DNA of 64,000 nucleotides from Closterium sp. Naga37s-1 (lineage: Eukaryota; Streptophyta; Zygnematophyceae; Desmidiales; Closteriaceae), in NCBI GenBank assembly GCA_947471745.1, contig CANJKZ010001042.1, positions 21,226 through 85,225 of the forward strand, given 5' to 3'. A program made the position numbers and the translations under genes. Each line of letters opens with the position of its first letter. The stretch's first letter is position 1. Under the pieces are notes generated by a model, which did no database searches, was not told where the DNA came from, and saw only the letters and a program-made list of their open reading frames with translations. Positions 25,118 to 39,600 of the stretch are shown here, one piece after another.

Positions 25118-28100
25118 AGCTCCCCAGGGCGTGGGAGGGTTGCGAGCATCTTCGGTCATCGGCGCTCGCGAATGAAGAGCGCCCGCTGCACTTCCTGCAC
25201 ATGTGCGGATCCTTTTGCGTTTTTGGGCTGGAAGCGCTCGTTCCGAGCGTTATTCTTCCGCCGGGTCACGTGGCTGCGCTTGTCTGGGTCTATTGCTAAG
25301 CTAGCAAGGGCGTGGGAGGGTTGTCAGAATCATCAGTAATCGGCCCTCGCGAATGAAGAGCGCACGCTGCACTTTCTGCACATGTGTGGATCGTTCCGCG
25401 TTTTGGGGCTGGAAGCGCTCGTTCCGAGCGTTTTTCTTCCGCCGGCGGCACATGGTTGCGCTTGTCTGAGCCTATTGCCAAGCCAGCAGGGGCGTAGGAG
25501 GGTTGCGAGCATCATCGGTCATCGGCGCTCGCGTATGAAGAGTGCCCGCTGCACTTCCTGCACATGTGCAGATCCTTCCGCGTTTTGAGGCTGGAAGCTC
25601 GATCCGATCGTATTTCTTCCGTCTGGTCACATGGCTGCGCTTGTCTGGGCCTATTGCCAAGCCAGCAAGGGCGTGGGAGGGTTGCGAGCATCATCGGTCA
25701 TTCACGTTTGCGAATAAAGAGCGCCTGCTGCACTTCCTACACATGCGCGGATCCTTCCGCGTTTTGAGGCTAGAAGCGCTCGTTCCGAGCGTTTTTCTTC
25801 CACCGGGTCACGTCGCTGCACTTGTCTAGGCCTATTGCCAAGCCAGCAAGGGCGTGGGAGGGTTGCGAGCATTATTGGTCATCGGTGCTCACAAATGTAG
25901 AGCGCCCGCTGCACTTCCTCCACAAGTGCGGATCCTTGCGCGTTTTGAGGCTGGAATCGCTGGTTCCGAGCATTTTTTGTTCCACCGGGTCACGTGGCTG
26001 CACTTGTCTGAGCCTATTGCCAAGCCAGCAAGGGCGTGGGAGGGTTGCGAGCATCATTGGTTATCGGCGCTAACGAATGAAGAGCGACCGCTGCACTTCC
26101 TGCACATGTGCGGATCCTTGCGCGTTTTGAGGCTCAAAACGCTCATTCCGAGCATTATTCTTCCACCGGGTCACGTGGATGCGCTTGTCTGGGCCTATTG
26201 CCAAGCCACCAAGGGCGTGGGAGGGTTGCAAGCATCATTGGTTATCGCCGCTCGCGAATGAAGAGCGCCCGCTGCACTTCCTGCACATGTGCGGATCCTT
26301 GCGCGTTTTGAGGCTGAAAGTGCTCGTTCCAAGCGTTTTTCTTCCACCGGGTCATGTTGTTGTGCTTGTGTGGGCCTATTGCCAAGCCAGCAAGGGCGTG
26401 GGAGGGATGCGAGCATCATTGGCCATCGGCGCTCGCGAATGAAGAGAGCCCGCTGCACTTCCTGCACATGTGCGGATCCTTGCGCGTTTTGAGGCTGGAA
26501 GCGCTCGTTCCGAGCGATTATCTTTCACCGGGTAACGTTGCTGCGCTTGTCTGGGCCTATTGCCAAGCCAGCAAGGGCGTGGGAGGGTTGCAAGCATCAT
26601 TGGCCATCGGCGCTCGTGAATGAAGAGCGTCCGCTGCACTTCCTCCACATGTGCGAATCCTTGCGCGTTTTGAGGCTGGAAGCGCTCGTTCCGAGCGTTT
26701 TCTTCCACCGAGTCACGTGGATGCTCTTGTCTGGGCCTATTGCCAAGCCAGCAAGGGCGTGTGAGGGTTGCGAGCATCATTAGTCATCGGCGCTCGCGAA
26801 TGAAGAGCGCCCGCTGCACTTCCTGCACATGTGCGAATCCCTGCGTGTTTTGAGGCTAGAAGCGCTCGTTCCGAGCGATTTTCTTCCACCGGGTCTCGTG
26901 GCTGCGCTTTTCTGGGCCTATTGCCAAGCCAGCAAGGGCGTGGGAGGGTTGCAAGCATCATTGGCCATCGGCGCTCGCGAATGAAAAGCGCTCGCTGCAC
27001 TTCCTCCACATGTGTGGATCCTTGCGCGATTTGAGGCTGGAAGCGCTCATTCCGAGCGTTTTTCTTCCACCGGGTCACGTGGATGCGCTTGTTTGGGCCT
27101 ATTGCCAAGCCAGCAAGGGCGTGGGAGGGTTGCAAGCATCATTGGTTATCGGCGCTCGCGAATGAAGAGAGCCCGCTGCACTTCCTGCACATGTGCGGAT
27201 CCTGCGCGTTTTGAGGCAGGAAGCGCTCGTTCAGAGCGTTTTTCTTCCACCGGGTCACGTGGATGCGCTTGTTTGGGCCTATTGCCAAGCCAGCAAGGGC
27301 GTGGGAGGGTTGCGAGCATCATTGGCTATCGGCGTTCTCGAATGAAGAGCGCCCGCTGCACTTCCTGCACATGTGCTGATCCTTCTGCGTTTTGAGGCTA
27401 GAAGCGCTCGTTCCAAGCGTTGTTCTTCCACCGGGTCACGTGGCTGCGCTTGTGTGGGCCTATTGCCAAGCCAGCAAGGGCGTGGGAGGGTTGTGAGCAT
27501 CATTGGCCATCGGCGCTCTCGAATGAAGAGCGCCCGCTGCACTTCCTGCACATGTGCGGATCCTTGCGCGTCTTGATGCTGGAAGCGCCCGTTCCGAGCG
27601 TTTTTCTTCCACCGGGTCACGTGGCTGCGCTTGTCTGGGCCTATTGCCAAGCCAGCAAGGGCATGGGAGGGTTGCGAGCATCATCAGTCATCGGCGCTCG
27701 CAAATGAAGAGCGCCCGCTGCACTTCCTGCACATGTGCGGATGCTTCAGCGTTTTGGGGTTGGAAGCGCTCGTTAAGAGCGTTTTTCTTCCGCCGGGTCA
27801 CGTGGCTGCGCTTTTCTGGGCCTATTGCCAACCCAGCAAGGGCGTGGGAGGGTTGCGAGCATCTTCGGTCATCGGCGCTCGCGAATGAAGAGCGCCCGCT
27901 GCACTTCCTGCACATGTGCGGATCCTTTTGCGTTTTGGGGCTGGAAGCGCTCTTTCCGAGTGTTATTCTTCAGCCGGGTCACGTGGCTGCGCTTGTCTGG
28001 GTCTATTGCTAAGCCAGCAAGGGCGTGGGAGGGTTGCCAGCATCATCAGTAATCGGCTCTTGCGAATGAAGAGCGCACGCTGCACTTTCTGCACATGTGT

Positions 28101-28589
28101 GGATCCTTCCGCGTTTTGGGGCTGGAAGCGCTCGTTCCGAGCGTTTTTCTTCCGCCGGCGGCACATGGTTGCGCTTGTCTGGGCCTATTGCCAAGCCAGC
28201 AAGGGCGTAGGAGGGTTGCGAGCATCATCGGTCATCGGCGCTCGCGTATGAAGAGGGCCCGCTGCACTTCCTGCACATGTGCGGATCCTTCCGCGTTTTG
28301 AGGCTGGAAGCTCGATCCGATCGTATTTCTTCCGTCTGGTCATGTGGCTGCGCTTGTCTGGGCCTATTGCCAAGCTAGCAAGGGCGTGGGAGGGTTGCGA
28401 GCATCATCGGTCATTGACGCTTGCGAATAAAGAGCGCCTACTGCACTTCCCACACATGCGCGGATCCTTCCGCGTTTTGGGGCTGGAAGCGCTTCTTCCG
28501 AGCGTTTTTCTTCCGCCGGCGGCACGTGGCTGCACTTGTCTGGGCTTATTGCCAAGCCAGCAAGGGCGTGGGAGGGTTGCGAGCATCAT

Positions 28590-31500
28590 CGGTCATCGGC
28601 GCTCGCGAATAAAGAGCACTTGCTGCACTTCCTGCACATGTGTGGATCCTTCCACGTTTTGGGGCTGGATGCGCTCGTTCCGATCGTTTTTCTTCCGTCT
28701 CGTCATGTGGCTGCGCTTGTCCGGGCCAATTGCCAAGTTAGCAAGGGTGTGGGAGGGTTGCGAGCATCATCGGTTATTAACGCTCGCGAATAAAGAGCGC
28801 CTGCTGCACTTCCTGCACATGAGCGGATCCTTCCGCGTTTTGGGGCTGGAAGCGCTCGTTCCAAGCGTTTTTCTCCCGTCGGCGGCACGCGGCTGCGCTT
28901 TTCTGGACTTATTGCCAAGCCAGCAAAGGCGTAGGAGGTTTGCGAGCATCATCGGTCATCGGCGCTCGCGTATGAAGAGCGCCCGCAGCACTTCCTGCGC
29001 ATGTGCGGATCCTTCCGCGTTTTGGGGCTGGAAGCGCTCGTTCCGATCGTTTTTCTTCCGTCTGGTCACGTGGCTGCGCTTGTCTAGGCCTATTGCCAAG
29101 CCAGCAAGGGCGTGGGAGGGTTGCGAGCATCATTGGTTATCGACGCTCGCGAATGAAGAGCGCCCGCTACACTTCCTGCACATGTGCGGATCGTTGCGCG
29201 TTTGGTGGATGGAAGCGCTCGTTGCGAGCGTTTTTCTTCCACCGGGTCACGTGGTTGCTCTTGTCTAGGCCTATTGCCAATCCAGCAAGGGCGTGGGAGG
29301 GTTGCAAGCATCATTGGCCATCGGCGGTCGCGAATGAAGAGCGCCCGCTGCACTTCCTCCACATGTGCGGATCCTTGCGCGTTTTGAGGCTGGAAGCGCT
29401 CGTTACGAGCGTTTTTCTTCCACCGGGTCACGTGGATGCGCTTGTCTGGGCCTATTGCCAAGCCAGCAAGGGCGTGGGAGGGTTGCGAGCATCATTGATT
29501 ATTGGCGCTCGCGAATGAAGAGAGCCGCTGCACTTCCTGCGCATGTGCGGATCCTTGCGCGTTTTGAGGCTAGAAGCGCTCGTTCCAAGCGTTTTTCTCC
29601 ACCGGACCAAGTGGCTGCGCATTTCTGGGCCTATTGCCAAGCCAGCAAGGGCATGGGAGGGTTGCGAGCATCATTGGTCATTGTCGTTCGCGAATGAAGA
29701 GCGCCCGCTGCACTTCCTGCACATGTGCGGATCCATGCGCGTTTTGAGGCTAGAAGCGCTCCTTCCGAGCGTTTTTCTTCCACGGGGTCACATGGCTGCG
29801 CTTGCCAAGCCAGCAAGGGCGTGAGAGGGTTGCAAGCATCATTGGCCATCGGCGCTCGCGAATGAAGAGCGCCCGCTGCACTTCCTCCACATGTGCGAAT
29901 CCTTGCGCGTTTTGAGGCTGGAAGCGCTCGTTCCGAGCGTTTTCTTCCACCGAGTCACGTGGATGCTCTTGTCTGGGCCTATTGCCAAGCCAGCAAGGGC
30001 GTGGGAGGGTTGCAAGCATCATTGGCCATCGGCGCTCGCGAATGAAGAGCGCCCGCTGCACTTCCTGCGCATGTGCGGATCCTTGCGCGTTTTGAGGCTG
30101 GAAGCGCTCGTTCCGAGCGTTTTTCTTCCACCGGGTCATGTCGATGCGCTTGTCTGGGCCTATTGCAAAGCCAGCAAGGGCATGGGACGGTTGCGAGCAT
30201 CATTGGTCATTGGCGTTCGCGAATGAAGAGCGCCGGCTGCACTTCCTGCACATGTGCGGATCCTTGCGCGTTTGGAGGCTGGAAGCGCTCGTTTCGAGCG
30301 TTTTTTTTCCATTGGGTCACGTGGCTGCGCTTGTCTTGGCCTATTGCCAAGCCAGAAAGGGCGTGGGAGGGTTGCGAGCATCATTGGCCATTAGCGCTCT
30401 CGAATGAAGAGCGCCTGCTGCACTTCTTGCACATGTTCGGATCCTTCCGCGTTTTGAGACTAGAAGCACTCGTTCCGAGCGTTTTTCTTCCACCTGGTCA
30501 TGTGGCTGCGATTGTCTTGGACTATTGCCAAGCCAGCAAGGGCGTGGGAGGGTTGCGAGCATCATTGGCTATCGGCGCTCTCGAATGAAGAGCGCCTGCT
30601 GCACTTCCTGCACATGTGCGAATCCTTCCGCGTTTTGAGGCTAGAAGCGCTCATTCCGAGCATTATTATTCCACCGGGTCACGTGGCTGCGCTTGTGTGG
30701 GCCAATTACCAAGCCAACAAGGGCGTGGGAGGGTTGTGAGCATCATTGGCCATCGGCGCTCTCGAATGAAGAGCGCCCGCTGCACTTCCTGTACATGTGC
30801 GGATCCTTGCGCGTTTTGATGTTGGAAGCGCCCGTTCCGAGCGTTTTTCTTCCACCGGGTCAAGTGGCTGCGCTTGTCTGGGCCTATTGCCAAGCCAGCA
30901 AGGGCATGGGAGGGTTGCGAGCATCATCAGTCATCGGCGCTCGCAAATTAGGAGCGCCCGCTGCACTTCCTGCACATGTGCGGATGCTTCCGCGTTTTGG
31001 GGTTGGAAGCGCTCGTTAGGAGCGTTTTTCTTCCGCCGGGTCACGTAGCTGCGCTTTTCTGGGCCTATTGCCAACCCAGCAAGGGCGTGGGAGGGTTGCG
31101 AGCATCTTCGGTCATCGGCGCTCGCGAATGAAGAGTGCCCGCTGCACTTCCTGCATATGTGCGGATCCTTTTGCGTTTTGGGGCTCGAAGCGCTCTTTCC
31201 GAGCGTTTTTCTTCCGCCGGGTCACGTGGCTGCGCTTTTCTGGGCCTTTTGCCAAGCCAGCAAGGGCGTGGGAGGGTTGCGAGCATCATCGGTCATCGGC
31301 GCTCGCGAATGAAAAGCGCTCGCTACACTTCCTACACATGTGCGGATCCTTCCGCACATTTGGGCTAGAAGCGCTCGTTCCGAGCGTTTTTCTTCCACCT
31401 GGTCACGTGGCTGCGATTGTCTCGGCCTATTGCCAAGCCAGCAAGGGCGTGGGAGGGTTGCGAGCATCTTTGGCTATCGGAGCTCTCGAATGAAGAGCGC

Positions 31501-34500
31501 CCGCTGCACTTCGTGCACATGTGCGGATCCTTCCGCGTTTTGAGGCTAGAAGCGCTCGTTCCAAGCGTTGTTCTTCCACCGGGTCACGTGGCTGCGCTTG
31601 TGTGGGCCTATTGCCAAGCGAGCAAGGGCGTGGAAGGGTTGTGAGCATCATTGGCCATCGGTGCTCTCGAATGAAGAGCGCCCGCTGCACTTCCTGCACA
31701 TGTGCGGATCCTTGCGCGTTTTGATGCTGGAAGCACCCGTTCCGAGCGTTTTTCTTCCACCGGGTCACGTGGCTGCACTTGTCTGGGCCTATTGCCAAGC
31801 CAGCAAGGGCATGGGAGGGTTGCGAGCATCATCAGTCATCGGCGCTCGCAAATGAAGAGCGCCTGTTGCACTTCCTGCACATGTGCGGATGCTTCTGCGT
31901 TTTGGGGTTGGAAGCGCTCGTTAAGAGCGTTTTTCTTCCGCCGGGTTACGTGGCTGCGCTTTTCTGGGCCTATTGCTAACCCGGCAAGGGCGTGGGAGGG
32001 TTGCGAGCATCTTCGGTCATCGGCGCTCGCGAATGAAGAGCGCCCGCTGCACTTCCTGCACATGTGCGGATCCTTTTGCGTTTTGGGGCTGGAAGCGCTC
32101 GTTCCGAGCGTTATTCTTCCGCCGGGTCACGTGGCTGCGCTTGTCTGGTTCTATTGCTAAGCTAGCAAGGGCGTGGGAGGGTTGTCAGATTCATCAGTAA
32201 TCGGCTCTCGCGAATGAAGAGCGCACGCTGCACTTTCTGCACATGTGTGGATCCTTCCGCGTTTTGGGGCTGGAAGCGCTCGTTCCAAGCGTTTTTCTCC
32301 CGTCGGCGGCACGCGGCTGCGCTTTTCTGGGCTTATTGCCAAGCCAGCAAGGGCGTAGGAGGGTTGCAAGCATCATCGGTCATCGGCGCTCGCGTATGAA
32401 GAGCGCCCGCTGCACTTCCTGCGCATGTGCGGATCCTTCCGCGTTTTGGGGCTGGAAGCGCTCGTTCCGATCATTTTTCTTCCGTCTGGTCACGTGGCTG
32501 CGCTTGTCTAGGCCTATTGCCAAGCCAGCAAGGACGTGGGAGGGTTGCGAGCATCATCGGTCATTGTTGCTCGCGAATAAAGAGCGCCTGCTGCACTTCC
32601 TGCACATGCGCGGATCCTTCCGCGTTTTGGGGCTGGAAGCGCTTGTTCCGAGCGTTTTTTTTCCACCAGCGGCACGTGGCTGCACTTGTCTGGGCCTATT
32701 GCCAAACCAGCAAGGGCGTGGGAGGGTTGTGAGCATCATTGGTTATCGACGCTCGCGAATGAAGAGCGCCCGCTACACTTCCTGCACATGTGCGGATCGT
32801 TGCGCATTTGGTGGATGGAAGCGCTCGTTGCGAGCGTTTTTCTTCCACCGGGTCACGTGGTTGCTCTTCTCTGGGCCTATTGCCAAGCCAGCAAGGGCGT
32901 GGGAGGGTTGCGAGCATCATCGATCATCGGCGCTCGCGAATAAAGAGCACTTGCTGCACTTCCTGCACATGTGTGGATCCTTCCACGTTTTGGGGCTGGA
33001 TGCGCTCGTTCCGATCGTTTTTCTTCCGTCTCGTCATGTGGCTGCGCTTGTCCGGGCCAATTGCCAAGTTAGCAAGGGTGTGGGAGGGTTGCGAGCATCA
33101 TCGGTTATTAACGCTCGCGAATAAAGAGCGCCTGCTGCACTTCCTGCACATGAGCGGATCCTTCCGCGTTTTGGGGCTGGAAGCGCTCGTTCCAAGCGTT
33201 TTTCTCCCGTCGGCGGCACGCGGCTGCGCTTTTCTGGGCTTATTGCCAAGCCAGCAAAGGCGTAGGAGGTTTGCAAGCATCATCGGTCATCGGCGCTCGC
33301 GTATGAAGAGCGCCCGCTGCACTTCCTGCGCATGTGCGGATCCTTCCGCGTTTTGGGGCTGGAAGCGCTCGTTCCGATCGTTTTTCTTCCGTCTGGTCAC
33401 GTGGCTGCGCTTGTCTAGGCCTATTACCAAGCCAGCAAGGGCGTGGGAGGGTTGCGAGCATCATTGGTTATCGACGCTCGCGAATGAAGAGCGCCCGCTA
33501 CACTTCCTGCACATGTGCGGATCGTTGCGCGTTTGGTGGATGGAAGCGCTCGTTGCGAGCGTTTTTCTTCCACCGGGTCACGTGGTTGCTCTTGTCTAGG
33601 CCTATTGCCAATCCAGCAAGGGCGTGGGAGGGTTGCAAGCATCATTGGCCATCGGCGGTCGCGAATGAAGAGCGCCCGCTGCACTTCCTCCACATGTGCG
33701 GATCCTTGCGCGTTTTGAGGCTGGAAGCGCTCGTTACGAGCGTTTTTCTTCCACCGGGTCACGTGGATGCGCTTGTCTGGGCCTATTGCCAAGCCAGCAA
33801 GGGCGTGGGAGGGTTGCGAGCATCATTGATTATTGGCGCTCGCGAATGAAGAGAGCCGCTGCACTTCCTGCGCATGTGCGGATCCTTGCGCGTTTTGAGG
33901 CTAGAAGCGCTCGTTCCAAGCGTTTTTCTCCACCGGACCAAGTGGCTGCGCATTTCTGGGCCTATTGCCAAGCCAGCAAGGGCATGGGAGGGTTGCGAGC
34001 ATCATTGGTCATTGTCGTTCGCGAATGAAGAGCGCCCGCTGCACTTCCTGCACATGTGCGGATCCATGCGCGTTTTGAGGCTAAAAGCGCTCCTTCCGAG
34101 CTTTTTTCTTCCACGGGGTCACATGGCTGCGCTTGCCAAGCCAGCAAGGGCGTGAGAGGGTTGCAAGCATCATTGGCCATCGGCGCTCGCGAATGAAGAG
34201 CGCCCGCTGCACTTCCTCCACATGTGCGAATCCTTGCGCGTTTTGAGGCTGGAAGCGCTCGTTCCGAGCGTTTTCTTCCACCGAGTCACGTGGATGCTCT
34301 TGTCTGGGCCTATTTCCAAGCCAGCAAGGGTGTGGGAGGGTTGCAAGCATCATTGGCCATCGGCGCTCGCGAATGAAGAGCGCCCGCTGCACTTCCTGCG
34401 CATGTGCGGATCCTTGCGCGTTTTGAGGCTGGAAGCGCTCGTTCCGAGCGTTTTTCTTCCACCGGGTCATGTCGATGCGCTTGTCTGGGCCTATTGCAAA

Positions 34501-36610
34501 GCCAGCAAGGGGCATGGGACGGTTTCGAGCATCATTGGTCATTGGCGTTCGCGAATGAAGAGCGCCGGCTGCACTTCTTGCACATGTGCGGATCCTTGCG
34601 CGTTTGGAGGCTGGAAGCGCTCGTTTCGAGCGTTTTTTTTCCATTGGGTCACGTGGCTGCGCTTGTCTTGGCCTATTGCCAAGCCAGAAAGGGCGTGGGA
34701 GGGTTGCGAGCATCATTGGCCATTAGCGCTCTCGAATGAAGAGCGCCTGCTGCACTTCTTGCACATGTTCGGATCCTTCCGCGTTTTGAGACTAGAAGCA
34801 CTCGTTCCGAGCGTTTTTCTTCCACCTGGTCATGTGGCTGCGATTGTCTTGGACTATTGCCAAGCCAGCAAGGGCGTGGGAGGGTTGCGAGCATCATTGG
34901 CTATCGGCGCTCTCGAATGAAGAGCGCCTGCTGCACTTCCTGCACATGTGCGAATCCTTCCGCGTTTTGAGGCTAGAAGCGCTCATTCCGAGCATTATTA
35001 TTCCACCGGGTCACGTGGCTGCGCTTGTGTGGGCCAATTACCAAGCCAACAAGGGCGTGGGAGGGTTGTGAGCATCATTGGCCATCGGCGCTCTCGAATG
35101 AAGAGCGCCCGCTGCACTTCCTGTACATGTGCGGATCCTTGCGCGTTTTGATGCTGGAAGCGCCCGTTCCGAGCGTTTTTCTTCCACCGGGTCACGTGGC
35201 TGCGCTTGTCTGGGCCTATTGCCAAGCCAGCAAGGGCATGGGAGGGTTGGGAGCATCATCAGTCATCGGCGCTCGCAAATTAGGAGCGCCCGCTGCACTT
35301 CCTGCACATGTGCGGATGCTTCCGCGTTTTGGGGTTGGAAGCGCTCGTTAGGAGCGTTTTTCTTCCGCCGGGTCACGTAGCTGCGCTTTTCTGGGCCTAT
35401 TGCCAACCCAGCAAGGGCGTGGGAGGGTTGCGAGCATCTTCGGTCATCGGCGCTCGCGAATGAAGAGTGCCCGCTGCACTTCCTGCATATGTGCGGATCC
35501 TTTTGCGTTTTGGGGCTCGAAGCGCTCTTTCCGAGCGTTTTTCTTCCGCCGGGTCACGTGGCTGCGCTTTTCTGGGCCTTTTGCCAAGCCAGCAAGGGCG
35601 TGGGAGGGTTGCGAGCATCATCGGTCATCGGCGCTCGCGAATGAAAAGCGCTCGCTACACTTCCTACACATGTGCGGATCCTTCCGCACATTTGGGCTAG
35701 AAGCGCTCGTTCCGAGCGTTTTTCTTCCACCTGGTCACGTGGCTGCGATTGTCTCGGCCTATTGCCAAGCCAGCAAGGGCGTGGGAGGGTTGCGAGCATC
35801 TTTGGCTATCGGAGCTCTCGAATGAAGAGCGCCCGCTGCACTTCGTGCACATGTGCGGATCCTTCCGCGTTTTGAGGCTAGAAGCGCTCGTTCCAAGCGT
35901 TGTTCTTCCACCGGGTCACGTGGCTGCGCTTGTGTGGGCCTATTGCCAAGCGAGCAAGGGCGTGGAAGGGTTGTGAGCATCATTGGCCATCGGTGCTCTC
36001 GAATGAAGAGCGCCCGCTGCACTTCCTGCACATGTGCGGATCCTTGCGCGTTTTGATGCTGGAAGCACCCGTTCCGAGCGTTTTTCTTCCACCGGGTCAC
36101 GTGGCTGCACTTGTCTGGGCCTATTGCCAAGCCAGCAAGGGCATGGGAGGGTTGCGAGCATCATCAGTCATCGGCGCTCGCAAATGAAGAGCGCCTGTTG
36201 CACTTCCTGCACATGTGCGGATGCTTCTGCGTTTTGGGGTTGGAAGCGCTCGTTAAGAGCGTTTTTCTTCCGCCGGGTTATGTGGCTGCGCTTTTCTGGG
36301 CCTATTGCTAACCCGGCAAGGGCGTGGGAGGGTTGCGAGCATCTTCGGTCATCGGCGCTCGCGAATGAAGAGCGCCCGCTGCACTTCCTGCACATGTGCG
36401 GATCCTTTTGCGTTTTGGGGCTGGAAGCGCTCGTTCCGAGCGTTATTCTTCCGCCGGGTCACGTGGCTGCGCTTGTCTGGGTCTATTGCTAAGCTAGCAA
36501 GGGCGTGGGAGGGTTGTCAGATTCATCAGTAATCGGCTCTCGCGAATGAAGAGCGCACGCTGCACTTTCTGCACATGTGTGGATCCTTCCGCGTTTTGGG
36601 GCTGGAAGCG
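28590..36610 (+). repeat. Large near-identical tandem duplication inside the satellite
   Basis: Monomer variants recur in the same order with an offset of 4331-4332 bp (for example 29003 with 33334, 29543 with 33874, 30797 with 35129, 31702 with 36034). The matching segments run from about 28590-32280 and 32921-36610. Other long offsets exist, such as 25564 with 36757 (11193) and 29003 with 40190 (11187). The array therefore grew by multi-kb unequal exchange as well as monomer by monomer. Confidence 0.75.
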
Positions 36611-39600
36611 CTCGTTCCGAGCGTTTTTCTTCCGCCGGCGGCACATGGTTGCGCTTGTCTGAGCCTATTGCCAAGCCAGCAAGGGCGTAGGAGGGCTGTG
36701 AGCATCATCGGTCATCGGCGCTCGCGTATGAAGAGTGATCGCTGCACTTCCTGCACATGTGCAGATCCTTCTGCGTTTTGAGGCTGGAAGCTCGATCCGA
36801 TCGTATTTCTTCCGTCTGGTCACATGGCTGCGCTTGTCTGGGCCTATTGCCAAGCCAGCAAGGGCGTGGGAGGGTTGCGAGCATCATCGGTCATTCACGC
36901 TTGCGCATAAAGAGCGCCTGCTGCACTTTCTACACATGCGCGGATCCTTCCGCGTTTTGAGGCTAGAAGCGCTCGTTCCGAGCGTTTTTCTTCCACCGGG
37001 TCACGTCGCTGCACTTGTCTGGGCCTATTGCCAAGCCAGCAAGGGCGTGGGAGGGTTGCGAGCATTATTGGTCATCGGTGCTCACAAATGTAGAGCGCCC
37101 GCTGCACTTCCTCCACATGTGCGGATCCTTGCGCGTTTTGAGGCTGGAATCGCTGGTTTCGAGCATTTTTTGTTCCACCGGGTCACGTGGCTGCACTTGT
37201 CTGGGCCTATTGCCAACCCAGCAAGGGCGTGGGAGGGTTGCGAGCATCAATGGTTATCGGCGCTAACGAATGAAGGGCGCCCGCTGCACTTCCTGCACAT
37301 GTGCGGATCCTTGCGCGTTTTGAGTCTCAAAACGCTCATTCCGAGCATTATTCTTCCACCGGGTCACATGGATGCGCTTGTCTGGGCCTATTGCCAAGCC
37401 ACCAAGGGCGTGGGAGGGTTGCAAGCATCATTGGTTATCGCCGCTCGCGAATGAAGAGCGCCCGCTGCACTTCCTGCACATGTGCGGATCCTTGCGCGTT
37501 TTGAGGCTGGAAGCGCTCGTTCCGAGCGATTTTCTTTCACCGGGTAACGTTGCTGCACTTGTCTGGGCCTATTGCCAAGCCAGCAAGGGCGTGGGAGGGT
37601 TGCAAGCATCATTGGCCATCGGCGCTCGTGAATGAAGAGCGTCTGCTGCACTTCCTCCACATGTGCGAATCCTTGCGCGTTTTGAGGCTGGAAGCGCTCG
37701 TTCCGAGCGTTTTCTTCCACCGAGTCACGTGGATGCTCTTGTCTGGGCCTATTGCCAAGCCAGCAAGGGCGTGTGAGGGTTGCGAGCATCATTAGTCATC
37801 GGCGCTCGCGAATGAAGAGCGCCCGCTGCACTTCCTGCACATGTGCGAATCCCTGCGTGTTTTGAGGCTAGAAGCGCTCGTTCCGAGCGATTTTCTTCCA
37901 CCGGGTCTCGTGGCTGCGCTTTTCTGGGCCTATTGCCAAGCCAGCAAGGGCGTGGGAGGGTTGCAAGCATCATTGGCCATCGGCGCTCGCAAATGAAAAG
38001 CGCTCGCTGCACTTCCTCCACATGTGTGTATCCTTGCGCGATTTGAGGCTGGAAGCGCTCGTTCCGAGCGTTTTTCTTCCACCGGGTCACGTGGATGCGC
38101 TTGTTTGGGCCTATTGCCAAGCCAGCAAGGGCGTGGGAGGGTTGCAAGCATCATTGATTATCGGCGCTCGCGAATGAAGAGAGCCCGCTGCACTTCCTGC
38201 ACATGTGCGGATCCTTGCGCGTTTGGAGGCTGGAAGCGCTCGTTTCGAGCGTTTTTCTTCCACCGGGTTACGTGGCTGCGCTTGTCTGGGCCTATTGCCA
38301 AGCCAGCAAGGGCGTGGGAGGGTTGCGAGCATCATTGGCCATCAGCGCTCTCGAATGAAGAGCGCCCGCTAAACTTCTTGCACATGTTCGAATCCATCCG
38401 CGTTTTGAGACTAGAAGCGCTCGTTCCGAGCGTTTTTCTTCCACCTGGTCACGTGGCTGCGATTGTCTTGGCCTATTGCCAAGCCAGCAAGGGCATGGGA
38501 GGGTTGCGAGCATCATCAGTCATCGGCGCTCGCAAATGAAGAGCGCCCGCTGCACTTCCTGCACATGTGCGGATGCTTCAGCGTTTTGGGGTTGGAAGCG
38601 CTCGTTAAGAGCGTTTTTCTTCCGCCGGGTCACGTGGCTGCGCTTTTCTGGGCCTATTGCCAACCCAGCAAGGGCGTGGGAGGGTTGCGAGCATCTTCGG
38701 TCATCGGCGCTCGCGAATGAAGAGCGCCCGCTGCACTTCCTGCACATGTGCGGATCCTTCCGCGTTTTGGGGCTGGAAGCGCTCTTTCCGAGCGTTATTC
38801 TTCAGCCGGGTCACGTGGCTGCGCTTGTCTGGGTCTATTGCTAAGCCAGCAAGGGCGTGGGAGGGTTGCCAGCATCATCAGTAATCGGCTCTTGCGAATG
38901 AAGAGCGCACGCTGCACTTTCTGCACATGTGTGGATCCTTCCGCGTTTTGGGTTTGGAAGCGCTCGTTCCGAGCGTTTTTCTTCCACCGGCGGCACATGG
39001 TTGCGCTTGTCTGGGCCTATTGCCAAGCTAGCAAGGGCGTGGGAGGGTTGCGAGCATCATCGGTCATTGACGCTTGCGAATAAAGAGCGCCTACTGCACT
39101 TCCCACACATGCGCGGATCCTTCCGCGTTTTGGGGCTGGAAGCGCTTCTTCCGAGCGTTTTTCTTCCGCCGGCGGCACGTGGCTGCACTTGTCTGGGCTT
39201 ATTGCCAAGCCAGCAAGGGCGTGGGAGGGTTGCGAGCATCATTGGTTATCGGCGCTCGCGAATGAAGAGTGCCTGCTGCACTTCCTGCACATGTGCGGAT
39301 CCTTCCATGTTTTGAGGCTGAAAGCGCTCGTTCCGAGCGTTTTTCTTCCACTGGGTCACTTGTCTGCGCTTGTCTGGGCTTACGCAAGGGCGTGGGAGGG
39401 TTGCGAGCATCATCGGTCATCGGCGCTCGCGAATAAAGAGCACTTCCTGCACTTCCTGCACATGTGCGGATCCTTCCACGTTTTGGGGCTTGATGCGCTC
39501 GTTCCGATCGTTTTTCTTCCGTCTCGTCATGTGGCTGCGCTTGTCCGGGCCTATTGCCAAGTTAGCAAGGGTGTGGGAGGGTTGCGAGCATCATCGGTTA

